Assembly: GCA_018398805.1 (NCBI GenBank)
Contig: JAGFBZ010002379.1
Coordinates: forward strand, 620,001-684,000
DNA from: Hirundichthys speculiger
Lineage: Eukaryota > Chordata > Actinopteri > Beloniformes > Exocoetidae
Direction: 5' to 3'
DNA length: 64,000 bases
A model generated the notes under the pieces. The model worked only from the letters and a program-made list of their open reading frames with translations. It did not search any database and was not told the origin of the DNA. Made by a program: the position numbers and the translations under genes. Of the stretch, positions 14,101 to 27,010 are shown piece after piece (position 1 is the stretch's first letter; each line of letters begins with the position of its first letter).

Positions 14101-17100
14101 TGAAAAAGCTCTTTATTCTTCAGTTGGTCACACAGCAAATGAGCTCCACATAGATCAGTAAATCTGGTTCTTACAAGGTTGAAAAGTGCTGCTGTTTTAC
14201 TGGAATCTGTTGCAACGTTTAATTATCGCTGGCTCGTGCAAAAAATCTGAGCATCAGGCATCAGAGCCTGAAGTCAGGAGTTCATAATCAATAATTATTC
14301 GCTATCAGCATAATTGTTTTACATACTTCTGTTATCCAAGTGACAGACAAAAGGCAGCTGAACATGCTAAATTAATTTATGTATGTGTGAAGCTTATTTT
14401 TATGATGCATATTAGATTAACACAAATCTGAGTTCTATTTACAATGCAATTGAAAATGCACGTGTGCACAGACGCCCAGGTGATAAGAATAATCCATATG
14501 AATGACTGGAAATCATACAAATGATGACTTTTACATTCTTGTGCTATACATGATTTAAATATTAAAATTGCTTGTTTAATGGTGATTTAAGATGAGAAGA
14601 TGGATGGATATTTCTCTTTGTCCCCGTCATCTGTTTTGTTTTTATTTTAAGCAATTTTCGTCCAATTATGCAAAATTCTACCTTTTTTTTTTTATAATTT
14701 TTAAGTCAGAGTACCCATCACTCTCTATTGCTGTCAAACTACAATTTCCTACCTGTCGTTTATGTTAAATTCTCAGTGTTTTGCCTTCACAGGTCGGTAG
14801 CCGTGCTCACTGAATGCATGAGGAACAAGGCGTTGGCCAAGTTTTTCCGCGAGCGCCAGGAATCTCTCAGACACTCCTTGCCCCTGGGCTCCTACTTGCT
14901 CAAGCCAGTGCAGCGGATCCTAAAGTACCACCTCCTGTTGCACGTATGTCTCTCTGCTGACTGTCTTAAAAACACAAACTCAGACTGACATGTATAGAAA
15001 AATTACCCTTCACTCAGAGAAGTGTAAGTGCAAGCACTTGTGTTAATGCTGACTAATGATTTTTATCTAGAGGATATTAGTGTAAATGTGTGTGTCGGAT
15101 CGACTTGGTCTCCAACTCAGCTCTGTTGGAGGAGCCAAATGTTCAGACATATGCTGCTCAGTATGCATGTTCCAGTGTTTGTCCTTGTTGCACATACTGG
15201 CATGAGTGTAACCTGCATGCTTTGGTGTTTTTGTTGTTTTTTTTTTTTTTCAATACATACATACATATAAACATACATATATATATGAACACAGAAACCA
15301 TATATGGGTGCTTGTGAGTGTAACGTTGTGAGGTCATGAACACGAGTGCATACACTGTGCTAACTCTGAGCTGGCTTGCATGTGTTAATACTGCAGGAGA
15401 TAGCCAACCACATGGAGAAGGACACAGAGAGCCACGAGGTTGTGCAGGATGCCATAGACACCATGCAGAGTGTTGCCAGGCACATCAACGACATGAAGAG
15501 GAAGCATGAGCACGCCGTTCGGCTGCAGGTACAAAAAGCATTCACACAGACACAATCCATCCAAGTCTCTCGTTAGCTGAAATAGATGTTTTAGTTTCGA
15601 GGAGCCAGTTTTATCATCTTTGTGTGGAAACCCGCCAGCGTTTGACTCAGCTGAGGTCCTGTTCTTTTCCTGCATCTTATGAAAGTCACTACATTTTCCA
15701 CTGGGCTAATAATGGCCTTGAGTACGGAAGACACATGAAAGAGCAGCTTGTTCCTTTTATCTACTGGGAGACAGAATGCTTGGATGAATCTGGGAATGCA
15801 TGACATGAAGGAACTTTTCATATCCATGTGTATAAACCCATCTTTTTTGTTTTTCGTCATTTGTCAGTTTTCACCTTCTATTGAGCTCTGAGTTTCATAT
15901 TTTATACAACAACCCTTTACTTTTCTCTTAAAAATAGATCAGTCCAGCTCCATTTTCGTGTGCTACTAGTCAAATGTTTGTTTTTCTGACAAAATCTAGA
16001 GATCTATTTTTATTTAAATTGCATAATTGCATTTCCTGTCTTGTTTCTAAACAAACAAAATTGTCTAACTACGCTCACTCTCTGCAAACGCATTCTCGCT
16101 GCAGGAAATCCAGAGCCTCCTGACCAACTGGAAGGGCCCTGACCTAATTGGCTATGGCGAGTTGGTTCTTGAAGGAACGTTTCGTCTGCAGCGAGCAAAA
16201 AATGAAAGAACCCTCTTTCTGTTTGACAAGCTACTGCTCATCACCAAGAAACGAGAAGAAACCTACACGTACAAAGCTCACATCCTGGTCAGTCAGGCAA
16301 CTTAAAGTGCCACACTCCCTAAAGAGAGCCCAAATATATGAAAGATTCTGCTCAATAATAGCACTTTTTAATGTGACTTGCCTTCTGTCTCTTGCAGTGC
16401 TGCAATCTCATGCTGGTAGAAGTTATTCCAAAAGAACCACTGAGCTTTCAGCGTGTTTCACTACAAGAATCCCAAACTACAGCACACAGTACAGGTATAG
16501 CACCGCTGCGTAAGGCGTCGCACGTCATGACAAACGTCAACCACCTTTTGAATGTAATTGCATGTTTGAAAACGTTCTGCAGCTACCAGCAGCATTGCGC
16601 AAGAGTCAGAAAGTGTGATGATTATTTGCAGGTGTCTCATTGTTTTTTGGGAGCATCCAGCCTCACCTCACTGAGCTGCTCAGACTTGTTGTGTGTTTAA
16701 AGGGAAAGGCAGTCATTGTTATTACCTAACCACCATGTTTTGGGCAAGCTCTGAAGAAAAGAAAGTCTAATGTTGTATGAAATCCACATTTTAAAGGATT
16801 TATCCCAATCCTTTTGAGCTGCATTTAAAGAGCCCACGTGACGTAATCCTCTGATATTTTGCACTCTGACCCGCAGGCCAAATCACAGCAAGACAAGCGC
16901 ATGTGGATCTTACACCTCAAGAGACTCATACTTGAAAACCATCCTGCAAAAATTCCTGCCAAGGTAATCAAAGCTCATTGCAGAGTTTAACTGGGCTGTC
17001 CTGGAAAGGCCATTCCCCTTTAATGCCTCCTTTCTGTGTCCCGCATTTCTTTACTCCTTTAGTATCTTGGCTTCCACATGCTCCGATTCCAACCTCATCT

Positions 17101-18048
17101 ATTGTTTTTCTTCCACAATCACTTCTCTGTCTTTTCTGCTGCCTTTAGTCATGTGCCAGTGGAAGCAGAGGATTCCTCTCTAACAAACATTTTTGTGCTG
17201 TTGTTTTCAGTGGTGACTACAGTGCTCAGATCCACCAGCTTAAGTTCCAATTTAAAAAAAAACAATGTATAAAAGACAAAAGAAAAGGGCAGAAAAATTT
17301 AGTCTTAGTTCTGCATTTGTTTTTCTGACTGATTTCTTACAGTCACTCATTTTTAGATACTAAAACTGATGCATCTGTGTGTAAAGAGCATCTTACTGAT
17401 GTCACAGCTGGAGCCGTCCATGTTCAGTCTTGTATATGGGGGCGTCCTGTTGAATCTGAGGGGTCACAAGATGATTGATGAAAAAGAAAAGAAGAAAGAG
17501 CAGTTTCTGAAATTCAAATGTTTTCAGTTTTTCTTCAAGCTTTGGGTTTTATTGAGATATTGATTTTGCTTGAACACCTATTAAATTGAAGCTATGTACA
17601 GTATATAGTTTAGATGGAGGAATCGTGATTTAGTGAGGCTGTAAACAACTCTGATTTTGCTTTTTATAAGACAACATAGGACAAAACAGTTGGAAGTCAC
17701 TGGTTTAATCTTTAAAAATGTGTGCTAACTGGTGGTGTCAAATGTACATTCGAAGTTAAGCACATGTACCTTAAACCTGTACTTTGATCCACTAAAAGTC
17801 AAGCCTGTATCGTAACACCACCTAGTGTCAAAATTTAGGCTCATCTAAAATCAAACTTTGTTTTTACTGAATTCCAGGCCAAACAAGCCATTTTGGAGAT
17901 GGATGCAATACGTAAGTACTCAATTTACATGACGTATACATGTAGTCAGTGACTATACTTTATTGGAATCATGCTCTTTAAAAAAATATATAATAATCTC
18001 ATGTGCCTGGGATGTAAGTATATTCAACAAATTGTGCTGCTTTTGTTT

Positions 18049-18079
<31 letters not shown>

Positions 18080-21000
18080 TTGTTTTTTTTAATTTTGTTC
18101 ACTTTCCAGATCATCCTGGGTTTCACTGCAGCCCTAATGGTGACAAGAAGGACTCCCCTCAACTTAAAGAAGGACCCACTCCTCGTCGAGGACGCAGGAA
18201 AGGTGAGAAATGCAAAATTTAAGCAATAAAGCAAGTGAAATTTTGGGATTATTTGAGAGTAGATGTTTAAAATTTTAACAAAGATTCATGAACACAATGC
18301 ACAAAATTCCGTATGAAACCTTCAGATGTATTTTTCTGTGTTCCCAGAGCCCCTTTCCAAATTGTTGAAGAATGCAAAGCAAAATGCAGCTAACACCGAT
18401 GGTGAAAAAGTGAGCCACAACCAAAGTTGATGTATATTTTTGCCACAAAAGTAGATTACACTTACCCCAAAACGTGCTACTCCTTCTCCTTCCCAGAGGA
18501 CAAGTCTAGGTGCCAGCCTGCTCTCTCCGGTGTCCCAGCTGGCTCTGGGCACTATTGGTCGCAGCCGTAGCCTTATCAACCAGTCACAGGAGTCACTGGA
18601 TCCTGGAGATCACTATGACCACAGTGACAGGGAGGAAGGCGAGGAGGCGCATCAGCAGGATGCTGACGATGAAGATGACAGTGGTCTCGTGAGTACATGC
18701 ATTTTAGTGTTTTGAAAGACGCATAACGCTTGCTTGCAGATCATTGTGATTAATCTTCAAAACTCTGAAATCAGGGAGGTGGAAAGAGGCTGCGAGTTCC
18801 TGGCAAAGGCAGCAGAAAGAGACTGAACCCTCAAGCATCTGTTGACAGCATAGAACAATGGAAAGCTTTCAACATGAGTCCCTCAGACCTGCAGGTAGTG
18901 TATTTATTCATAGCTCTGTTGTTGCATTTTAGAAATGTTGTCAATTTGTACGTATTTCTGTGTTTTTTGGACCTTGTCAGCCACATGAAAAAAAAAACAA
19001 CTATTTCTGCTTTCCTTCAACTCAGAGAGCCAGAGAATCCTTGGTGAGGGAAGGAAGTCACCACCCGCCGCTCCTCAGGACGCCTCATGTGACAGAGGAA
19101 CCTCCAGACTCCCCCATTCCCTCCGTAATAGTCACAGAAAGCGACCATTCGGTGCGGAACATATGGGCAGACCATCGGGCTCGCAGGGCCATGTTCCCCA
19201 CCCGCCAGAGGACAATGCAGCCTGACGATGAGGATGAGGACATTTACCAGATGTTTGTGCCAACAGAGCCAAGTCCAGCAGAGCCCGAGGTGTCCACGGA
19301 GAGGTCAGAAGCTACCTCGTCACCCAGGACGGCTCGGCCTTGCAGTTGGCATGTTGAGCAGGTGCCCACAGTGCAGGTTGATCCTCCACCAGATGGCAGC
19401 AGAGTCCTGCGGAGGGCCAGCAGCGCCGGAGAGAAGGCTACGGAGGCGCCCGAAGATGACCGGGCTGGCCACAGCAATTTGGAAGTGATTAACACTGAAT
19501 CGTCTAGTAATGACATATCGGGATCCTCCTCAGCTGAGCAGCTAACAATAGATGACATTGAAAATGTGTATGATAACATCAGTTATGAGGACCTGAGGAG
19601 TATGGGGCTTATCAGAAGAGACCCTGATGAAAGTCAGACTCGAAAACAGACGCCTACAAATGCGCAGGGTTCCCAGGGACTGGCCACAAGAGCGCAAAGT
19701 GCTCCAGGTCTCGCAAAGCCATTGATTGAACCAGATAGTTCATCCGACAGCAATCGGTCCTCATTACAGGAGGTGAAGCCATATGGCTCATGTGAGCTGA
19801 AAATAGTGGAGGAGAATATCTATGACACGATCTGTTTTAGGGAGCCACCATCAACAGATGTGAAGGGAACAAATGAAGGCAAACTGAAACAAGAGCGGGA
19901 CAGTCTGTTGGCTTCAGAACAAGACCTGACTGAAAGTGTTGGAGGGTTTGCTTCAGAGGAGAGCCTCCATTTCAGAGAGGATGAAGGAGCACAGGCCTCC
20001 CGTCCTGTACTGAGTTCCTCTGAGCCAGATTATTCTTCCTCCTCTGCCTCTGAGAGCTTGTCCCTGCGGTCACAGAAAAGAGATGGGATGTCTGAGCGGG
20101 TTGATGAGATCTGGGATGACTTGGAGAACTACATCAAGAACAATGAGAAGAAAGCTGATCGACTTCCTGCTGCATTCCCTGTGAGTGCCAGCGAGTCACC
20201 CAAGAAGGTGTCATCTGTGAAAAACAGCCCTGCAAAGAGTCTTCCTGTGGTTACTCCTCAAACTACCAGCCCCACAACCAAGAGTCCCCCAGCACATCAG
20301 CCTAAACCCCCACCTATCACCTCCACGCCATCATTAACCGTCCCAACTATCAACCTTCCTGACCTCCAAAGTGAAAGCACTGCTGAAGAAGAAAATCACA
20401 GCCCAACTCCGGCATCACGGCCTCTTCCTGTTACCCCAGAGCCCCCTCCAGGGACGGTTAAAAGCATCCGTAACAGACTGGCTCGTCTCAGCAGCGGCAG
20501 CTTTCGTCTCGAGGACGAGGATCTGGTGGAGCTGCCTCAGCGAAACGCCCCTCAGAGAGAGAGCACCATCAAAGACCTCCATAGTTTGTTTCCAGGGGAG
20601 CTGGCGGGTCTGGACTCACCCCTGGCATCCTCCTCTCTCCTGCTGGGGGAGTCTGTGGACTTCCCCCTGGAGCTGACAGACAAAAGCAAAAGCCGAGTCT
20701 TCCTAATGGCACGGCAGTACAGCCAGAAAATCAAGAAAGCAAACCAGCTGCTGCGGATGAGGAGCATGGACCCTGGAGACTCTTGTAGTCGAGCCAGAAC
20801 TGAGAAGAAGCAGAAGGACCTTGCTGCCATCTTGGAGGAGAAAAAACAAGGTGGTGCAGCTATAGGTAAAACAAAACATTTCTCTCCTTTACATAATGAT
20901 GACAGACATGACAAAATCTCCTAACTTTACATCTGATATTATATCCTCAGTCTGCATCTTTAAATGCACAATGTGGACAGACTTTAACTCTATTTCACTT

Positions 21001-22639
21001 AAAGCCATATCTTGACATGGAAGGAAAATAAGCAGTTCGTTTTAAGGTTGATGAGTATATTAAAGAAACTGGGTTAGGCCACATGTGGCCAGTACCAAAG
21101 CCAGTTAATGAGGTCAGGATCTGTGTCAGTACTCCCTGAGAAAAAAGGATGGCTGAGCCTCATGATGGTTTTATTAATGTCATGTAAGAAAGCGAATAAA
21201 GAAGCACACAGTTATAGTAATAGCCGCTGGATAATTTCCAGCTAATTAATTGTATTCTGCAGATAACTCAGTGTTTCCAACTGAAGAAAATGTGACAGAA
21301 GTCTCTTCTACTGCTGCACATTTGTCACTGTGGAGCTCTTATAGGTCACTGTCTTTGTTTTTGAGCGCTCACCTTGTCTGAGGTGAAAAGTTCTCCAAAC
21401 ATCCATAAGCTCCCAGACAAACACCAAAGAGCAGACATAATTAAATTAAATTAAATTAAATTAAATTAAATGTATGTTTCTTCACAATTCCTGGGTTTCT
21501 TAAATGAGCATCTGTGTGGTATGCTGTTGTTTTCAGAGATGTATTTTCTGGCTCAAAGGTGCAAAACACAAGAAAATGCAACATTTTTTCATGCTGCGTT
21601 CAGGGAAAAATTGTGTCAGCTTCGTCTGTGCTCTCTGTCCTTTCCTCAGGTGCGAGGATAGCCGAGTACTCCCAGCTCTATGACCAGGTGATGTTTAAGG
21701 ACTCTCCTGGACAACCCAGTCACACCTCGGGCACTCCACATCACCCAGGACTGCCGTCCTCTCCGTCCATGCCCGAGACCTCCTTGGAGGAAGGACTGGC
21801 TCCACTCCACCTACAGCAACGGGGAGCTGGCAAGCTTCATGTCCACAGCGAGCGAAGGGATGGATGCTCAAACATCTTCCAACCCTCAACGCAAATTTAC
21901 CTCCTCCCGCTCCATCCCTTCTCTCAAAACCATCCCTCCCTCTCCAACCACTGCATCGTCACAGAGATGGAGTTCATGTGTGTCGGCGCCAAGTGAAAAA
22001 GAGGAGCATGTGTACAGTTCCATTAAGAGAAATACATCCTTTAATGCACCGTCTCCCTCGTCTAGTCACTGTCAGCCTGCCAGCTCTGATGGCAGCCAGC
22101 AGCAGGAGAACCACCACCAGTCTGGACTCAAATGTAGCGGACCCACTGTGGATGGAGCCACAGACAGACTTCGCGGCCCCAGCCTGAGCCGTACTGGTCG
22201 TCAGAGCAGCCTCCCGGAGCGCTCCACCCTGGGACAGTCGGACCTCATTCTACATGATGGCCAGCAGGTGGTGGTCCTGAATCGGGCTTCAGCTATGAGC
22301 ATACTCACCGCCACCCAGAACTACATGGCCAACTTTAAGGACAACGGAGAGGATGACGACGACTATGTCGAGATCCGCTCAGAGGATGAGAGTGAAGCAG
22401 AGCGGGACAGATTAGCACAGGGTAACACCAGCTCGGCAGCCCTTCCTAGTCAGAACCGGGGTCTCGTCCAGTCGCAAAGTCTGCCATGCACCCCCATCCA
22501 CTCCTGTGCCCCATTGAGGTCTCTGGACCATGAGCATCTGGAAAAGTACCTGTGGAGCGAGCCGCAGCAGAACCAACCAAACATCGTCCAGTCTCTGAGG
22601 GAGAAGTTTCAGTGTCTGAGCTCCAGTAGCTTTGCCTGA
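5162..22639 (+). CDS. plekhg1: plekhg1-like RhoGEF (DH-PH), 3' part of the gene, 15 exons
   Basis: Guanine-nucleotide exchange factor for Rho GTPases, Dbl family. Exons seen: 5162-5262, 7738-7807, 13108-13154, 14793-14943, 15397-15528, 16105-16287, 16398-16494, 16877-16963, 17878-17911, 18110-18202, 18348-18409, 18497-18688, 18775-18894, 19026-20865 and 21650-22639 (stop TGA). All have AG/GT borders and matching phase. The first seven complete the DH domain ([30 protein letters not shown]) and enter the PH domain ([35 protein letters not shown]), which ends with KRLILENHP. The large exon is Ser/Pro/Glu-rich and contains [19 protein letters not shown], typical of the PLEKHG1/2/3 group; the tail ends [10 protein letters not shown]. 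About 1,398 residues are present and the N-terminus is missing. Two single-base insertions (near 16446 and 21793) break the frame; phase and family similarity on both sides show the gene is otherwise intact. PLEKHG3 is the main alternative; the neighbourhood (human 6q25) favours PLEKHG1. Confidence 0.82.
5263..7737. other. plekhg1 intron
   Basis: Intron between the first two recognised DH exons. It holds the hAT-like repeat described separately (6819-7630) and AT-rich sequence. No other gene is seen. Confidence 0.7.
6819..7630 (+). mobile_element. hAT-like element, one end only
   Basis: Starts with TAGGGCTGGGCAAGTTAACG, a hAT-type terminus common in fish, followed by GCGTTAA-rich palindromic sequence. 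Around 7530-7620 it carries a segment that reappears in reverse complement at about 56855-56955, inside another element with the same kind of terminus. No inverse terminus is found before the plekhg1 exon at 7738, so the right end seems lost. No transposase frame is visible: a non-autonomous copy. Confidence 0.6.
8064..8087. repeat. (AC)n microsatellite
   Basis: Twelve or so uninterrupted AC dinucleotides, followed by further interrupted ACAC runs to about 8106. Confidence 0.9.
10612..10650. repeat. C-run / G-run low-complexity tract
   Basis: A run of ten C is followed within a few bases by G runs of six and fourteen separated by TT. The plus strand has G-quadruplex potential, and the C and G runs can also pair as a hairpin. 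It lies in a plekhg1 intron. Confidence 0.8.
13155..15396. other. plekhg1 introns around the RILKYHLL exon
   Basis: Introns on either side of the exon at 14793-14943. They contain an ACAC-rich stretch near 13840-14080 and short TACA/TATA repeats near 15254-15285. No further coding exon is recognised. Confidence 0.6.
21438..21470. repeat. (AAATT)n pentanucleotide repeat
   Basis: Six or so consecutive AAATT units in the last plekhg1 intron. Confidence 0.85.
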
Positions 22640-24540
22640 GGCTGCAAGACAAGCAGAAGCCAAATAAATGTTCGCATACAGCATAGAGCAACAAAGAGGA
22701 CGATGGAGCTCAGCCTTGAATGGCCTACAATGACATCAGAACAACAAAAAATAAATATTGAAACTTGTTTAAGCAGTTCTGTGATTTGCAGCCATATTTT
22801 TAGTGACACGTGAGGTTTATGTTGCAGGGTTGGAAGGTTGCTGTCAGAATGGTCAAAAGCCACAACAAAGCATGCATGTGAGCTTCCTTAGCACTTCCAG
22901 ACATCTGATGGGAGAGTTTGCAAGATTGTTGTCAAAGCTGGTATTCAGTGTGACTGGATTGTAAAAGTCAAAGGATTTTTCACCTCTTACATTGCTTTAT
23001 ATGTAAGCTTTGTAGAGATAATTGGATTCAAATGAGCTGTTTCTGCTGTACAGAGACAGAAGTTCAGGATACCTGTCGCTCATTGAACTCTAATTTTACC
23101 TGTTCTCAGCATCTCAACATCAGACGGAGAATTGGCTCTCCGTGTCCGTAGTACCTCTTCTATCAAGAGCCTTTTCTTTTAGTTTTGCTCTTAAGACTGT
23201 TTCCATCACTAGTTAACCTTAACCTCGATAGCTGAAGCGAACCGCAGTCTTCGCTTGCATTTTTAAATTGCGCTTAAACTGTCAAACAGTTGTGAATAAG
23301 CAGCTTTAAATTTACAGTTCAAACCCTGCAGACTTAAGATGTGCTTCTGAAGGATAGTTTGTCAAATTTAGGAGCTTTTAGCAAACAAGATGCAACTATG
23401 AAGAGAATATTTTGGCCTTTACCAGAGTCCATAGGTTAAGTATAACTAGACTTAGGCTTGCAAGTCTGTCGGGTGTCACTTTTCCTGTCCCCTTTGTCAC
23501 CAGTAGGGTGTCATGCTTTAAAAGCCAAAAGAAGATGCTGGCGTTTTAGACAACCTATATGAAATAATAGGAGTTTTTATTTATTTCAAATCAGAAATGT
23601 TTTACATGCAGTAGTCTGTGGGCAAAAGATGAATCTCAAGTGGATGGTTTTTTTTTTATAAATTATGCTCATTTCATGTGTCGGTTTTACGAGGGACCAC
23701 AAAGGAGAGCATTAAGACTACAGTACTGTATTTGGTGTACATTTCTCTTTTTTTTTTCTTTACTCAAATTATCAGTTGTTTAAGTTGTTTACATCATGGG
23801 ACACTGTCACACTACTGATATTACATCCTCACTGTCACAAAGAAAGGCACACTGAGATAGCTGACACTTTATCAGGGTTCACATTAGTTTTTTTTTTTCT
23901 TCCTTTGAAATAAACCCAGGATTCAACATACATTTGTTTGATTTTTTTTTATTTTTAAATCACTACATCTCATATTTATTTGAAAGCATTCCCCTGCCAA
24001 TATTGCAGCAAGCCACAAACGGGTTGTAAAGTAAAATATATTTGTGGAAAGATGGCTCCATTATAGTTTAAAAGTTCTCACAAAATCTGAATTAAATACT
24101 GTGAATCTGGTCAGAAAATGATAGTTTTTCTGTCACGCACTGTTCAATGCTTAAATGATGACTCACAAAATACACACAAGGGAAGCACAATCTAACGGTT
24201 GCCTGTTCGTATCAAGAAAACTGCATCCAACTCAAGTTAGATGTTAGAAATATGAAGTATGTGATTTTTTTTTTCTTCATTGTACATTCTTGTTTCACAG
24301 GTGGGGATTATCAGTCTTTATTGACTCTTTTTTTGCACTTTTTTTGCATCTTATTTGTAAACACTTTGTAAAGATGTACATTTTAGGAGAGTTATTCTTG
24401 TATGCCATAGATATGCTTTATAATGCTTTGACATTTAAGTTAAGTGTACTGTATTTTTTTAACTGGCTAGTCATCATCGCTCAACAAAACAGTGTATCGA
24501 AGATAATAAATTCAACTTCATCTCTTGTGTTTGTGTTCTC
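22640..24540 (+). other. plekhg1: plekhg1 3' UTR with poly(A) signal
   Basis: After the TGA at 22637-22639, about 1.9 kb of AT-rich sequence without coding features runs to AATAAA at 24505-24510. That signal is followed by a GT-rich element (CTTGTGTTTGTGTTCTC at about 24522-24538), the usual layout of a vertebrate cleavage site. An earlier AATAAA lies at about 22663 and could give a short 3' UTR. UTR extent is inference. Confidence 0.55.
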
Positions 24541-25200
24541 ATTAGTGAATTAAAATCTCACCACACTAAATCTATAACACAGTATACCTGTATATTTGTC
24601 AAAAGCAGTATAACGAACTCTGCAGAGGCTTTACTGAAGTGAAGGGATGCTAAAACACATGGAGAAGGTCACTCAAACAGGCCAGTGGAAATAAAATTCA
24701 GGTGACACTAGTGATAATCATATTGCTTTGTAAATTGCCAAGTTAAATGCTTAACTGTGTTAAGTGAATAAAAGATAAATCAATCTCTAAATAACAAAGG
24801 CAGGAGAAATTAAGGCGAGGGACATGAACTACAAGAAGAGGGAGAAACTCTAAGTTAATGTCAGCAATAATGGCATATCATACATACAAGGGTGAAAACA
24901 ACAAAGTAAAGCTGATGGCAGCATAATGAAAAAAAAAACACGGGGTCAGCTGAGTCTTCCCCAAACTAAAGGTTTATCCCAAAGAAAATGCTAAAGGGAG
25001 GGAGGCTGTCTACTTCCTGAGCATAAGCTGGGATCTTGTTCCACAAGGGAGGAAAACTAGTGTTTTTAACACTAATACTAGATTACACAGTAATGCCATC
25101 CAGAGTAACGAGACAAGACAATTCTAACTTGATTTGAACCCATGTCAAATAGTCTTTGTTTTTTCCTAGCGTCATGCAGTCACACTTGAAATGTCACTAA
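24541..25200. other. Intergenic spacer
   Basis: AT-rich sequence between the plekhg1 3' end and the Tc1 element. No gene or recognised repeat is seen. Confidence 0.6.
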
Positions 25201-25202
25201 TA

Positions 25203-26726
25203 TACAGTGGAGGAAATAAGTATTTGATCCCCACTGATTTTGGCAGTTGTCATACTAAGAAATAAATGAACAGTCTCAGACTTCTATGGCAGCTTTATTT
25301 TAACAGTCATAGAAAGAATATTGAAAAAAAAAAAATTGAGAAAATTACATAAAATGAAAAATAAAAATTAATTTGCGAGTCATTGAGGGAAATAAGTATT
25401 TGATCCCCTAGCATAATATGATCTAATACTGGGTGGCAAAACCCTTGTTAGGCAAGCACAGCTGTCAGACGTTTCATGTAGTTTCTTACTAGGTTTGAAC
25501 ACATCAGGAGTCATTTTCGTCCACTCCTCTCTGCAGATCATCTCCAAATCCTGAAGGTTTTGAGGCTTGCGCTTGGAAACTTGCAGCTTCAGCTCTCTCC
25601 ATAGATTTTCAATAGGATTAAGGTCAGGAGACTGGCTAGGCCATTCCATGACCTTGATGTGCTTCTTATAGAGCCACTCCTTTGTTTCCTTGGCTGCATG
25701 TTTTGGGTCGTTGTCATGCTGGAAGACCCATCCACGACCCATTTTCAATGTCCTTGTGGAGGCAAGGAGGTTGGTCACCCAAGATTTTGCGGTTCATGGC
25801 CCCATTCATCTTCCCATCGATGCAGGTAAGTTGACCTGTTCCCTTAGAAGAGAAACACCCCCAAAGCATAAGGCTTCCACCGCCATGCTTGACAGTAGGG
25901 ATGGTGTTTTTGGGGTCATATTCAGCATTTCTCTTCCTCCAAACACGTCAAGTTGAGGCAAAAAAGCTCAATTTTGGTCTCATCTGACCACAGCACCTTC
26001 TCCCAGTCTCTTTCTGAGTCATTAATATGTTTGTTGGCAAACCTGAGTCGGGCCTGGACGTGAGCCTTCTTGAGCAGATGGAGCTTGCGTGCACTGCAGG
26101 ATTTTAAACCATTGCGTCTCAGTGTATTACCAATAGTTTTCTTGGTGACTGTGGTCCCAGCTGCCTTGAGATCATTAACCAGCTCCTCCCGTTTAGTTCT
26201 CGGCTGATCTCTAACCTTTCTCATGATCATTGAGACCCCATGAGGTGATATCTTCCATGGAGCCCCCAGCCTAGGTTGATTAAAGTCATGTTGTACTTCT
26301 TCCACTTCCAAATAATTGCACCATCAGTTGTCACCTTCTCATTCAGCTTCTTACTTATGGTTTTGTAGCCCATTCCAGCCTTGTGGAGTTCAACAACTTT
26401 GTCCCTGACATCTTTTGACAGCTCTTTAGTCTTGCCCATGGTGGAGATGGTGGAGTATTACTGAGTCTGTGGGCAGAAGGCTTTTTATACAGGTGACTAT
26501 TTGGAACAGGTGTCTCTCATGCAGGTACTTACTTCAGTGAGATTAGAAGAAGGCCAGTGGTCTGTGGGAACCAACACTGGTCAAGACTGGTTGGGGATCA
26601 AATACATATTTCCCTCAATGACATGCAAATTATTTTTTTTTCATTTTGTGTAATTTTCTCATTTTTTTTCAATATTCTTTCTATAACTGTTAGACTGTTC
26701 ATTTATTTCTTAGTATGACATAAACT
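25203..26726 (-). mobile_element. Tc1/mariner element, transposase decayed, right end truncated
   Basis: The left end reads CAGTGGAGGAAATAAGTATT after a TA dinucleotide, a familiar teleost Tc1 terminus. A long terminal inverted repeat (about 25246-25415) is matched by 26595-26726 in reverse, including GAGGGAAATA and GATCAAATAC motifs, but the outermost 45 bp or so of the right end are missing. Transposase is encoded on the minus strand in at least three frames: a helix-turn-helix N-terminus (26439 downward; [20 protein letters not shown]), a middle part with WSDETKIE (first catalytic Asp), and a C-terminus (25778 downward) with QHDNDPKH and [11 protein letters not shown]. The spacing of the last two acidic residues is DD34E. 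Frameshifts near 26290 and between 25922 and 25780 make it a pseudogene. Confidence 0.9.
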
Positions 26727-27010
26727 GCGTTGTTTTCTTCTGTTTGTTTTTTTTTTTTTTTTTTACCCTAAAGTTAAGTATGGTGCAGTAGCCAAGATTC
26801 ATTTGAAACACCACGACATGTTATCACGTTGTCAATGGGTAAAATATTTGCTGATAATCTTTCCAAAAAGGGTGACAACACTGATTGTAAAAGTGACGAG
26901 AAGTCTCTCTAAAGTGAAACGGAACAAAAATATTCATCCACATGCTGGGGCGAAACAAGATAAACTGAAGCTGCAAGCAGCATTGATCGGGCCCTCGAAC
27001 CCATCGCCAC

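Noticed and set aside
19244..19579. Minus-strand open frame of 111 codons opposite the large plekhg1 exon
   Set aside because: It is the antisense shadow of a long, composition-biased coding exon and has no splice or homology support.
20552..20914. Minus-strand open frame of 120 codons opposite plekhg1
   Set aside because: Antisense shadow of the true exon; Ser-rich because of base composition.
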